A stretch of 64,000 nt of DNA. Source: Babesia bovis T2Bo (lineage: Eukaryota; Apicomplexa; Aconoidasida; Piroplasmida; Babesiidae). The first letter of the stretch is position 1. The number at the start of each line of letters is the position of its first letter. Shown here piece after piece: positions 34,916 through 45,280 of this stretch. The position numbers and the translations under genes are program-made. The DNA is taken from positions 954,501 to 1,018,500 of the forward strand of contig NW_026261571.1 of NCBI RefSeq assembly GCF_000165395.2, in the 5' to 3' direction. Below the pieces are notes generated by a model. It saw nothing but the letters and a program-made list of their open reading frames with translations. It made no database searches and was not told the origin of the DNA.

Positions 34916-37803
34916 TTTTCAGAAGGAGCCTCAGTTTTAGTTCGGCGACGCTTAGCACGCTCAACCCCGCTACTACGGGCATTCTGCAATACAATGTAAA
35001 ACACACTAATAATAAACAAACCTCTCTTGCGATATATTTGATTATATAGTCAGCGCGCTTCATAAAGTCGTTGGGTGAACGAGTGTGTAGGAATGAGTCA
35101 AATTGCCAACGAGGATCTAGACGAGATAACTCAGCAATATCATCCCATTGGTCGTAACCTACAAAGGATATATCTTAGAGTATAAATGCCTACCTAGAAT
35201 AGCAACCACGTTAAGAATCCAACGGTCCTCCTCTTCCGTATAAGGACATTTGCCACGATGAGAAGTTAACGCAAGATCGGTGTTGACCCAAGGACACTTA
35301 ATCAGCTTCTGCTTAGCCACAATCATCTGAAGGACATGATAAGTTAAGACGTGACAAATATACCTGGTGTAGTATATTGCGCTTCAAAAGGGATTCTTCA
35401 CCCTGCTCTATGCGCTTTATGTATTTACCCCAATCGGACATTTGCTTGTACTTCTCCCAGAAAACCTTACTGTAACGCTTTACCTCCTCAGGAGATTTGG
35501 ATTTGATGCTGTTTGCGATAGACTCAATGTCATAACGACTGTAAGCAGCATTGGCCCTTATAAAAGCAGCAAAATGCCTCTTATTCCAGTCGGCAAAACC
35601 CTCTGAAAGAAGCTGATCACGTTTAGCACGTAATTCTTCATCTATTTCACCTTGCTCCTGCTCAAGCTGGTCTATTCTAGAAATCTCAGCCTTGTCAAAA
35701 AATTGCCAGTCCTATGATACATGATTCAACTATAATAGTGCATACCTGGAATGGAGGATGCTTGTTAAAACGAGCAAAGCGAGCAGCATCGGCTTCAGCC
35801 AGCCTAGCAGCTGTCATACGCATACGACGACGTATATCACGCTCATGTAAAACCTCGTCCTGAACACGCAATGCGACAAGCTCGTCCCAAGCCACCTGAT
35901 CCTCCTTATTTGTAGCCTCAAGTGTCTCGTAATCATAAAGTTGCTGACTTGAATTATTAGTGGAAAAGTCGAGCAAAGCCTTCCCTGTATGAGCCTTCAA
36001 TTTGTCGTTCAACATGGTGGCACGTTCCAAACCCTTGCTCAAAATTACGTCAAGGTCAGCCTCTGTAATCTCTTCATCACCAGCCTTAAAAACGTGACCA
36101 GCACCAAATTGAACCATTTCTAAAAGCTCCTTTTGTCCCATACGACCACTTTGAATAACAGCAGAGTCTAGTTGTAATTTAATGGTAGCACGCTCTATAA
36201 TCTTCTCCTCGATAGTGTATTCGTGAACCAAACGATACACGTGAACTGTCTTTGATTGACCTATACGATGCGCACGGTCAATAGCCTGAAGATCAACTTG
36301 AGGGTTCCAATCACTGTCGTAAAGAATGACGACATCAGCAGTGGCTAGATTAATACCCAAACCACCAGCACGAGTTGATAACAAGAAAATGCTGACCTCA
36401 CTGTTAGGATCGTTAAAAGACGATATTTGATCGTCACGTTCCTCACCAGAGGTGTTACCGTCAATGCGGAAATAACTATAACCACGCATACGACAGTAGT
36501 CCTCCAAAATGTCTAACATACGAGCCATCTGAGAAAAAATCAATATACGTGAATTGGCCTTGAGAAGCCGTCTTAACAACTTGTCAACGACGTTCAATTT
36601 ACCGGCATTCTCAACCAGATGTTCGCCAAAGGGATCGGCATCGCGATCTTCCCAACCTTCAAACAAATATGGATGGTTACAGGCTTTTCGAAGTTGCATG
36701 GCTAAATTTAACAGCTGCACCTTAACTACAGAGGAATGGCTGTCCTCAGCACCTAAATCAGGAACTGTACGACGAAGGAGATCCTTATACAACCTCTTTT
36801 GCATCGCACTTAAAGGAATCATAAGCAACAACTCAGTCTTTGGCGGCATATCAGTAAGCACGTCCTTCTTGGAACGACGTAACATAAATGGACGCAATAT
36901 CTCATGTAGACGAGCTACAATACGCAAATTCCTAGATTCACGCTCTTCCTGAGATAGGTCCTTGGGACCCACCAAGTCAAACTCAGCTTCAAATTCTTCA
37001 GAAGAAGCAAAAACCTCCGGAAACAAGAAGTTAAGTAAAGCCCATAACTCCTTCAAATTATTTTGCAATGGAGTACCGGTAATCAAGAGGCGGTATTCAG
37101 TATGAAATACACGAACCACTTCACTTAGCTTAGATTCTTCATTTTTAATGCGATGGGCTTCGTCTATGATAATGTAGTGAAATTGCAACTTGGATAGCGC
37201 ATTTTTGGCCTTACAGCATGTCTCGTATGATGTGACTATCACGTCGTACTTGGAAGAATCCAATTCATGACTAACCATATATGAACGTTCTTCCTTGTTT
37301 CCAATAAATTTCAGAACACGCAAGTCGGGACAAAAACGATTAATTTCATTAATCCAATTGCCAATAGTAGATTTAGGAGCTATAACTAAATGAAGACCGT
37401 CTATACCACGACTTTCCTTGAGATAAGCCAACAAACTAATGGTCTGGAATGTCTTACCCAAACCCATTTCATCAGCCAATATACCGTTCATATTACGATC
37501 GTATAGGCCAACTAACCAACGCAAACCCTCTAATTGATACGGCTTTGCAGTACCAACGAGGTTTTTAGGCTGCTGCGTCACCTCAGCATTCTTTTTCCTG
37601 TTAGCAGCACTGGCCTTGGAACTTGAAGCACCTTTTGAAAAAGTCTTACGACTGTTAGCTAATATGTCATCAACAAAATGATCTTCATGTAATAGCTTGT
37701 GTAATAAGCTTGCATTAGACACTGCAGTTGGAGGAGACAACGGAATATCAGAGGAAGGTTTTGTGCCATCTCCACCGGAGGCAATATGATCGCCGTTCGC
37801 CAT
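34912..37803 (-). CDS. ISWI-type SNF2 chromatin remodelling ATPase
   Basis: ATP-driven nucleosome-sliding enzyme. Exons 35746..37803, 35364..35711, 35194..35326, 35022..35158 and 34912..34983 (915 aa), introns 34-38 nt, all in phase. SNF2 motor: LADEMGLGKT (motif I), IIIDEAHRIKNEESKL (DEAH), ITGTPLQNNLKELWALLNFLFP, RIDGNTSGEERDDQI, STRAGGLGINLATAD and RAHRIGQ. HAND-SANT-SLIDE follows: FDKAEISRIDQLEQEQGEID, FADWNKRHFAAFIRANAAYSRYDIESIA, YIKRIEQGEESLLKRNI, CPYTEEEDRWILNVVAILGYDQW, DPRWQFDSFLHTRSPNDFMKRADYIIKYI. The C terminus is basic (RAKRRRTKTE). These exons are lost if reading stops at the first in-frame stop. The start is ATG 37803 (MANGDHIASGG). Its stop overlaps the SRR1 start. Confidence 0.95.
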
Positions 37804-38096
37804 TCTGCCGTGAAAATGACACACAGTAATGGCAAATGATAAAAACAACTGTCTTCACGACAGTCAAACGGTGTATTTAAGCCATAGATGCCCTAGGCTA
37901 CTCCAGTGCTTGCACAGAGGGGGGAAATTAATAAATGGGACACCACAAACGATGTAAAATCATAAATGGCATTTAATCAATTAGATAAAATTGTATATAA
38001 TTATATTAATGCGGTGTGTGGAATCCTAGTATATTCTATCGCCATTAATACAAGTAGAATTGCCATATGCGATTGAAGGTTAATAAATCCGATAAG

Positions 38097-39980
38097 TCAC
38101 AATACCAACTGATCTCGTAGATGGTTATGGACATTGTATTCTACCTTCGTGGTTTGGTGGGCATTCTTATGCTTACAAAGAAGGTGCTCCAATGTATATA
38201 CGTATTGTCTCATCGATGGACTGAGGGAAACACTGGTTCCCTTGTCCAATGTGGTTAGAGTCCCAGAGTCATTCACACACACCAACGCAGTGTCACCGCC
38301 GTTGCCATTATGTAAATATAGATAGCTTAGTCCCCCAATCGAGCCAAGATGATGCTCGGAGTCGCTCTTACACATCGTAGGCAACGAGGTAACGATCTTA
38401 GAGGAGAAGAACGTAGAGAGCCCTACAGGTAGCCCCTCATCTGTATTAAAGGATGCCAAAGCTTCATGTAGTTCACGCTGCTGCTTCAGAGTGAGATGCC
38501 TGTAACAGGAATCCAAATGGTTCAACAAGGAGTTGAAACGGTCTTCAGTAACAATTTTCTTTCCATGGGCCCTGGTTGAATATGTAAATGTCTATACCCA
38601 ACTTACTTATTCATCAAAGATATTGCGTAAATCAGGTGCAGTGACTGCGATGCTGTGGCGTAGTCACTATGAACAATGCGTTGTATCATCTCCAGTAGAG
38701 TTAAACTATCAGAGTAACCAAGCAAACACAACATATATATATGATATGCCAGCATCCCCTTGGTGTACTCAGGATCTTTTAGTAATAGTTCCATGGAGTT
38801 TATCACGACATCTACAAGCTTGGGCACCACCACGCTACAATTGGTTTTCAGAGAATCAGTTAACATACCCTAAAGACCTTTGCACACTCAATAACATAGA
38901 GATATCTTCAGCAGTTAAACTAATGACATCCAGATGCGATACCAGGTGGTTACTAAGATTGGAAGTTGAGATCCATATAAATAGCACCTACATGGTTAAG
39001 GAAGATGCTTCGCTATTTTTGTAGCGACCAGCCGCCGCAACCAAGTAGAGCAGCTGTTTCCATTTAAGTTCCTGATAACGTTATATGGTTCAGATATATA
39101 AATTACAGTTAGCCTTGGAACGTATTCTTCCAATACGCGATCTATAAAAGAACACTTATCACTTCTCAACCTAGACATGGCCTCCGCACATCTAAACATT
39201 AAATCGATCATAGACAAGTAGAAGCTACCTAATGGAACGTGATCCGAGCTCCGTTATGTGTAATAATGCCTGGGTACGATACATCTCGATTTGATCCTGA
39301 TCTGTCATGCCCAAATAAACGGAGTTTGCAATCAGCTCCGGAAGTTCAACCACATAGTTATGCAACTGAGCTTTCACAGCTGATAAAACAGGGTCAACCA
39401 CCTTTGACAAAGTTATTGAATATCGTAAAGTTACTTACGGAGGGGTGCGTAATATTATGGCGCCTTAAAAGAGTCACAAGTTGGGCAATGTACCTTGGAG
39501 ATGTCATACTAAATTTGTGCATCCTGCAACTTTCTAATTAACAAAAACCCCGTAAACATACGCATCCGATATACTTACTAGTATGGTTTTATTACAAAAA
39601 CCTATTTGAGCGTATGCGTTGATACCCTAGATTGTTATATTGAACTTCCTAGTTTCTATATACCCGGAGTAACTGAAGTGGAGTCATGTCGTACGAAGCA
39701 TTCCTAAACATATCACTAGTAGCTTGAGCCGTAAAAGAACATGTGCAATTCTCAAGCGCCTGCAATATTAATGAATGAAGTACAAATGGAGTAAATAATA
39801 GCATCGGTTGCACAAACATACCAACTCCTCAACACATCTGATAACACCTTCTGCTGAATTCAACGAAGATGATGCGATAGACGATTTCCTGCGTAAACTA
39901 GCATAGCCTACGGCAGTTCTCGTTAAGCTGCCTACCTTACGGTAGGCAAAATGGATAACGGATGCCGATGTTGTCAACAT
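38097..39980 (-). CDS. Nine-exon helical protein, possibly mitochondrial RNA-binding type
   Basis: Exons rebuilt: 39822..39980, 39695..39759, 39439..39523, 39229..39401, 39107..39191, 38992..39071, 38878..38952, 38607..38834 and 38097..38571 (474 aa). Phase holds throughout; seven introns are 34-62 nt and the second is 171 nt. The N terminus (MLTTSASVIHFAYRKVGSLTRTAVGYASLRRKSS) looks like a mitochondrial presequence. The middle is made of short helical units (SPRYIAQLVTLLRRHNI, LKWKQLLYLVAAAGRYKNSE, LVSHLDVISLTAEDISMLLSVQ, TASQSLHLIYAISLMNK), like the helical repeats of apicomplexan RAP/FAST-type organellar RNA-binding proteins. No C-terminal RAP domain is evident, so the family is a guess. 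Exon 2 to 3 is the least certain join. Confidence 0.68.
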
Positions 39981-40149
39981 GGGCACTTTAAATGCTGGAA
40001 TCACATTTTATCCATACATCATCACATTTAAATATTGAAGCACGTAGATATTGTCTACTGGATGTACATATATAGCGGATTGCCCCTACTGCTGAGTTAA
40101 ACGGGGACAGAAAACGTGGCTCTACACATCTATACAAAGTAAAATATTA

Positions 40150-41520
40150 TCAATTATTTATGTTAGGAACCCATTCAGACGCACCCAGTGATGCGAAAAA
40201 TTCGGAATTGCTGCGATAAGAATGCGTAAATTATTAATTGTCAGCGTACCTGTATACCAGCATTGTAAAAGAACAATTAGACCAACGGTTTACGTATGAT
40301 TTGGCCATTTGACGAAACCATTGCGAATCGAAAAGAAGCCCCGAGAATAGTAACCTAACACTTGATGACGATGGCGCTTCTATCTTACCTGTCTACGCCT
40401 TTAATTTTAGCGTGCAAACAAGCATTTTGGGTGACGTTAATTACCACAACTTTCAGAAGGCTGTGAGCTAGGTCTTCCTCTTTTACATACTGTTAACTGT
40501 TACCACGAGATGGCATGAACTTACGTCTCTCAAATTTCTAATATGACTGTTTTCGTCTTCCTCATTTTCAGGATTACATGACAAATTGAAAGCATTATGA
40601 TCGTCCATTATATTCGCATCGCTTTGTTTCGTTTGCAATTCATTTAAATCATTTGGATTTGGGGTGCATCCACTATGAGGGTGGGAAGCTGGAACGTGTT
40701 GCTCACTCTTGGATTCGGCAAAGGAATTATCCATCCATAATTCAGGTCTTTTGTGTAATTTCCCAAATGACGATGCCAGCATTTTCCCAGATAAACCAAT
40801 CGATTCACAAGCACCGCCATATATATTTTCCACAAGCATGTCACAAGAAGCACTAGAACCACGAGAAGCGAGATCACCTATTTCCGATATGTATACTCTA
40901 GATGCTTCATTGCTAACGTAGCGCAAAAGAAACATATTATAGATAGCAAACACCGCAGAATATCCAATGACAGAGTGGCATAAATATGAATAAGGCTCAT
41001 TAGCACCTGGATACAAAAAATAAGATCCATGGGAATGAACGGCGGCATGTATATGCCCTTTGCCATTGATAAATGCTTCGTTCAGTTCGGTCAAATTCCC
41101 TGCATCGTCAACAGAAAAAAGATTGCCTTCAGAATGACCAAATAAAGACTTCCCTAAGTGCAAACAAGTTTCATATTCACATTCACTGATTACCGAATTG
41201 GGTAATAAGGATTCCACAGTAGTCAAAATAGAAGTGGCTGGGGAACCACAAAATGTTACGCGTTTTACCTTATGACGGTAGTTAGAAAGCAAATGGATCG
41301 CAGTTTCGGCATCATCTGAATCCACAGTTAGAAAACGGTATGTGTTGCCATTTTGTGTAATTGGTATTGGCAAATCGCAGAATGAAATAAACCGACAGTT
41401 TGCCAAACTACCATCAAAACATCTTTCATCATCTTTGTTGGTTAATACTACTGTAACAAAAAACCTGTCTAATAGTTTTTTGGACGCGTAACTGCAGTCA
41501 ACACCAATAACATTTCCCAT
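40150..41520 (-). CDS. Divergent type II pantothenate kinase (probable PanK2-like, catalytically degenerate)
   Basis: Pantothenate kinase starts coenzyme A synthesis. Exons 40525..41520, 40389..40489, 40250..40354 and 40150..40210 (420 aa). Family features: MGNVIGVD start, ISECEYETCLHLGKSL (position of the catalytic Glu segment), DMLVENIYGGACESIGLSGKMLASSFGK, then EEDLAHSLLKVVVINVTQNACLHAKIKGVDRLLFSGLLF and a final FFASLGASEW. The glycine-rich ATP loops are missing: the usual DIGGT is DCSYA, and the NIGSGVS and GGTSIGGGT segments are replaced by HSVIGYSA and an unrelated stretch. In Plasmodium and Toxoplasma two PanK subunits form one active complex; this looks like the degenerate partner. 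Divergent from the ER Hsp90 gene. Confidence 0.82.
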
Positions 41521-42774
41521 TCTTTGCGTAAGCGAATATAACACCCATTATATACAAATTAAACATTTATGAATGTCTTTATGACATATTTGCCAGAGAA
41601 ATGCAGAATATAAAGGTAATGTTGAAAAATATCGGCTAATTGAAACTATGGTTAACATATATAGTAATATATCCAAACTAATAATGAAGAAAATACCTTT
41701 TAACTTTTTATTGTTAAAAGAATTTTGAATTATCAAAATTATAAAATGTGGATACAACTAACAAGATGTGTAACCAGTATAGAGAACACCTGATAACCTA
41801 TCGTATATTGTCTATCATGAGATTAATGCTCTATACATGTGACAACAGTGTAACATAATTCTAAATACTCTCCAGTGTAAAGAATTTTAACATGTGTAAC
41901 TGTTGCCTGCTTATTGGCATTAGAATATACTATAAGATTCCTTCATACACTATACAATAATTATATGACGAATAATTGATTATAGAGCATTCATTAATGA
42001 TACACAATTACATTTCAAACTTTTACACTACAAAATGTAACCATAATGAACCAGGAAACAAGAATCATTCCTTTATCACTAGTATTATCCTTCAAGGGAA
42101 GAGATCCTATATAACAATAAGTCAAAGATATCCATCAAGATCTGCACGTTAAAAGATCCATTTGAGGACTACAGGCCATTGTTATCTATTACCAACTGCT
42201 GATGTATGTTAAATTACATCTTCTGTTTTAGGCCCCTATGTACACCGCCTGTACGTTGTTGCAATTTCGCACAGGCGCCAAGCAGCAATCATCTAGTGAC
42301 ATAAGCAGTTGCGAATCCATTTAAAAATATCTCAGCCTCATGTACACCTTTGTGTCAACCACCATATTAAGTACTTTACTTAATCAGTTGTACCTCATTT
42401 GACTATTTACCACACACTGCTTACACATTTCGGGTGGTATGCTCCACTATAAAACTAAAACCCCAATCAATCGAGGCCTAGTTATTAACAGATTTTATAC
42501 AGGCCGTGTCTGTATTATATCGGCTTTAAAACCCCTGTCTATCGTGGGAAGTTGTGGACCATCGGAGCAACTGTACCCACCGAGGGTGATAGCTGATAAC
42601 ATATTGCAGGGAAAGAATTTTCGTCGTTTCCCCGCCACATACTGATTTACATAGGGAGGTAGTTACTCTCCACTGTTACTATTATTGGATCAAGCTACTT
42701 ATATATTAAGACACCGTCGAAGCCAGCAAATACGCATTGTATGGATATATCGACTGCCATCAAATCTTTTAACA
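41521..42774. promoter_or_regulatory. Divergent promoter region PanK / GRP94
   Basis: 1,254 bp of AT-rich sequence between divergent starts. The half near 42160-42660 is GC-richer and may be the GRP94 leader. A frame at 42439..42645 has no features of a real gene. No RNA gene or repeat recognised. Confidence 0.35.
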
Positions 42775-45162
42775 ATGAAGCTGTCTACTGTTTATATTTT
42801 ACAATGTATCTTGGCTATAAGTGCCATCAACTACATCCAATATCCCGTATGTGCTGAAGATGTCGAAGACTCAATAGAGGATATTGTTGATGAAAAGAGC
42901 GAACAGCCTCCCATTAGCATCGATCTACGAGATGGAAAGGCTGAAGAAGAGACGGAAAAGCCAGAAGTGGAAGTGACAGAACCCGAAGACTTCGTTAGCC
43001 TGTCTGATGATGAAATGACCCAAGCTGCTAAGCATGGTGAAAGCCATACTTACCAGGCTGATTTCGCACGTGTCATGGATATCATCGTAAATTCCCTTTA
43101 CTCAAATAAAGATGTATTCCTTAGGGAGCTCATTTCCAACTCAGCAGATGCACTTGAAAAATACAAAATCGTGGAATTGCGTGAAAATCGGTCGGAGTCC
43201 GTCGATGAGTTAGCTATTAAGATCAGAGTTTCGAAGAATAAACGTACTTTGACGATTCTAGATACTGGTGTTGGTATGACCAAGCACGAACTTATCAACA
43301 ACCTTGGAACAATCGCCAAGTCTGGTACCGCTAATTTCATTGATGCCATTACCAAAGGTGAAAATGATTCTAACCTAATAGGACAGTTCGGTGTTGGCTT
43401 TTACTCTGTTTTCCTAGTAGCAGACAGTGTTGTTGTGCAAAGCAAGCATTTAGAGGACAAACAGTATGTGTGGAAATCGTCAGCTGATACTAAATACGAA
43501 CTGTATGAAGATCCCAAGGGAAACACACTTGGAGAACATGGTACGCAAATCACTCTCTTCCTTAGAGAGGATGCTACGGAGTATTTAGAGATTGATAAGA
43601 TTGAGGAACTGATTAAGAAACACAGCCAGTTTGTGAGGTTCCCTATCTATGTTCTGAAAGCGGTAAAAGGTGAGCCAGAAGCTAAGTGGCAACATGTAAA
43701 TGATATTAAACCAATATGGGCTAGGGACAAATCGGAGATCACCGAAGATGAATACACCGCCTTTTACAAGGCAATTAGTGGATCTACCTCGAAACCCTTG
43801 GCTCATATTCATTTTGTCGCTGAAGGTGACATCGATTTCAGAGCGCTGCTGTACATCCCAGAAAGACCAAAAAGTGCATATTTCGATAATGAAGATGTGG
43901 GACACCACGTTAAAATATACGCACGAAGGGTGCTGGTATCTGACAGTCTACCCAACTTTTTGCCACGTTACCTTTATTCGCTTCACGGTGTTGTTGACAG
44001 TGACAATTTCCCTCTTAATGTGTCTAGAGAACACTTGCAACAAAGCAAGATGATTAAAATCATCGCCAAGAAGATAGTAAGATCTGTATTGACAACCTTG
44101 GAGAACCTCATGAAGGAAAGCATGGAAAACAAGAAACAGCTTCGTGAAGAATTGGAAAGTGAAACAGATGAGGAAAAGAAAAAAGAATTGAAAACAAAGA
44201 TATCAGAGAAATCAACCTTTGACAAGTTCTACCAGAATTTCAAGGGTTCGTTGAAGGTTGCCTGCTACGACGATCCTGCAAACAGGAAGAAGATAGCCAA
44301 ATTATTGAAATATCAGACTTCAAAACACAAAGATGAAGAAATTACATTGGAACAATATGTTGCAGAGATGCAAGAAGGTCAGTTGTTGATATACTATGCC
44401 AGTGGAGAGTCATACGATGCCATCCATAACAGTCCTCATCTACAGGGATTCAGAAAACGTGGTATAGATGTTCTATATCTCACCGACACGATGGATGAAT
44501 CTTGTGTTACACAGATGTTTGAATACGAGGGCAGATCATTCAAATCAGTACAAAAGGGTGATGTAGAATTCCAACGTACAGAGGAAGACCTCGAAAAGGA
44601 CCGTGTCACAATGAAAAAATATGCACCCCTAGTTAAGCTTTTCAAGCAGCACATCGATGACATATATGATGTGAAGCTGTCGCACAGGCTTACCGATGAT
44701 CCTTGCACTGTTGTTGCTGCTGACTGGGGTATGTCAGCACATATGGAAAAGATTGTTAAATCTTATGTTGTCAACAAACATGAAGGCGATATGAATTCAT
44801 ACACTTCAGGTTTACGCTCTCGCATTCTAGAAATCAATGCGGAACACCCTATTATGCTCGAAATGCTTAAAAGGGCAATCAATGAAGCCGATGATTCTAG
44901 TTTCATTGATTCAATCAAACTTCTCTACAACGCAGCAAAGTTGGCAGGAGGATTCACCATTGAGAATCCCAGTGTAATTTCACACAGTGCATATGCCTAT
45001 TTGTCCGACAAGCTTAAGGTCGATTCATCCGTTACTTTAGAAGACATTCCATATACTCCTGAACCAGAAAAGGAGGATGATCCTCTTAAGATGCCTGAAG
45101 GTTTGGAATTAGAAGAAATTGATTTAGACAAAGATGGTAAACCAGCCAACGATGAGTTGTAA
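42775..45162 (+). CDS. Endoplasmic reticulum Hsp90 (GRP94/endoplasmin)
   Basis: ATP-driven chaperone for secreted proteins in the ER lumen. 795 aa in one exon. The start at 42775 gives a signal peptide (MKLSTVYILQCILAISAINY...CAEDVEDS). An acidic pre-N segment follows, then the GHKL ATPase with SNSADALEKYK, LDTGVGMTKHEL, NNLGTIAKSGT and GQFGVGFYSVFLVAD. The middle domain (PIWARDKSEITEDEY, YARRVLVSD, NVSREHLQQSKMIK) and dimerisation domain follow. The protein ends NDEL, an ER-retrieval signal of the KDEL class, which separates it from cytosolic (MEEVD-type), mitochondrial and apicoplast Hsp90s. The frame opens further upstream, but that would bury the signal peptide. The next gene begins only 118 bp downstream. 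Confidence 0.96.
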   Translation: MKLSTVYILQCILAISAINYIQYPVCAEDVEDSIEDIVDEKSEQPPISIDLRDGKAEEETEKPEVEVTEPEDFVSLSDDEMTQAAKHGESHTYQADFARVMDIIVNSLYSNKDVFLRELISNSADALEKYKIVELRENRSESVDELAIKIRVSKNKRTLTILDTGVGMTKHELINNLGTIAKSGTANFIDAITKGENDSNLIGQFGVGFYSVFLVADSVVVQSKHLEDKQYVWKSSADTKYELYEDPKGNTLGEHGTQITLFLREDATEYLEIDKIEELIKKHSQFVRFPIYVLKAVKGEPEAKWQHVNDIKPIWARDKSEITEDEYTAFYKAISGSTSKPLAHIHFVAEGDIDFRALLYIPERPKSAYFDNEDVGHHVKIYARRVLVSDSLPNFLPRYLYSLHGVVDSDNFPLNVSREHLQQSKMIKIIAKKIVRSVLTTLENLMKESMENKKQLREELESETDEEKKKELKTKISEKSTFDKFYQNFKGSLKVACYDDPANRKKIAKLLKYQTSKHKDEEITLEQYVAEMQEGQLLIYYASGESYDAIHNSPHLQGFRKRGIDVLYLTDTMDESCVTQMFEYEGRSFKSVQKGDVEFQRTEEDLEKDRVTMKKYAPLVKLFKQHIDDIYDVKLSHRLTDDPCTVVAADWGMSAHMEKIVKSYVVNKHEGDMNSYTSGLRSRILEINAEHPIMLEMLKRAINEADDSSFIDSIKLLYNAAKLAGGFTIENPSVISHSAYAYLSDKLKVDSSVTLEDIPYTPEPEKEDDPLKMPEGLELEEIDLDKDGKPANDEL

Positions 45163-45184
45163 AACTTTTTAGTCAATTTTTTTT

Positions 45185-45240
45185 ACACATTAGTCAATGT
45201 GTCGCTGGATGGTTGGGTGCCTTCCGGCTCAGACAGGCAC
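45185..45240. other. Paired inverted repeats between GRP94 and TRAPPC8-like gene
   Basis: Two small hairpin-forming sequences lie in the 118-bp gap. One is a 7-bp stem with a 4-nt loop (45185..45191 with 45196..45202, ACACATT/AATGTGT). The other is a 6-bp stem (45217..45222 with 45235..45240, GTGCCT/AGGCAC) in a GC-rich patch. They follow a T-rich run. A role in 3' end formation or trans-gene spacing is only a suggestion. Confidence 0.4.
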
Positions 45241-45280
45241 TAGAAGTGTAGCATATCACATAATTCATTTGATATAATAA

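Noticed and set aside
34127..37803. An in-frame ISWI-SRR1 fusion protein
   Set aside because: The SRR1 frame is shifted by one base relative to the last ISWI exon and the ISWI stop is clean; an overlap of two genes fits better.
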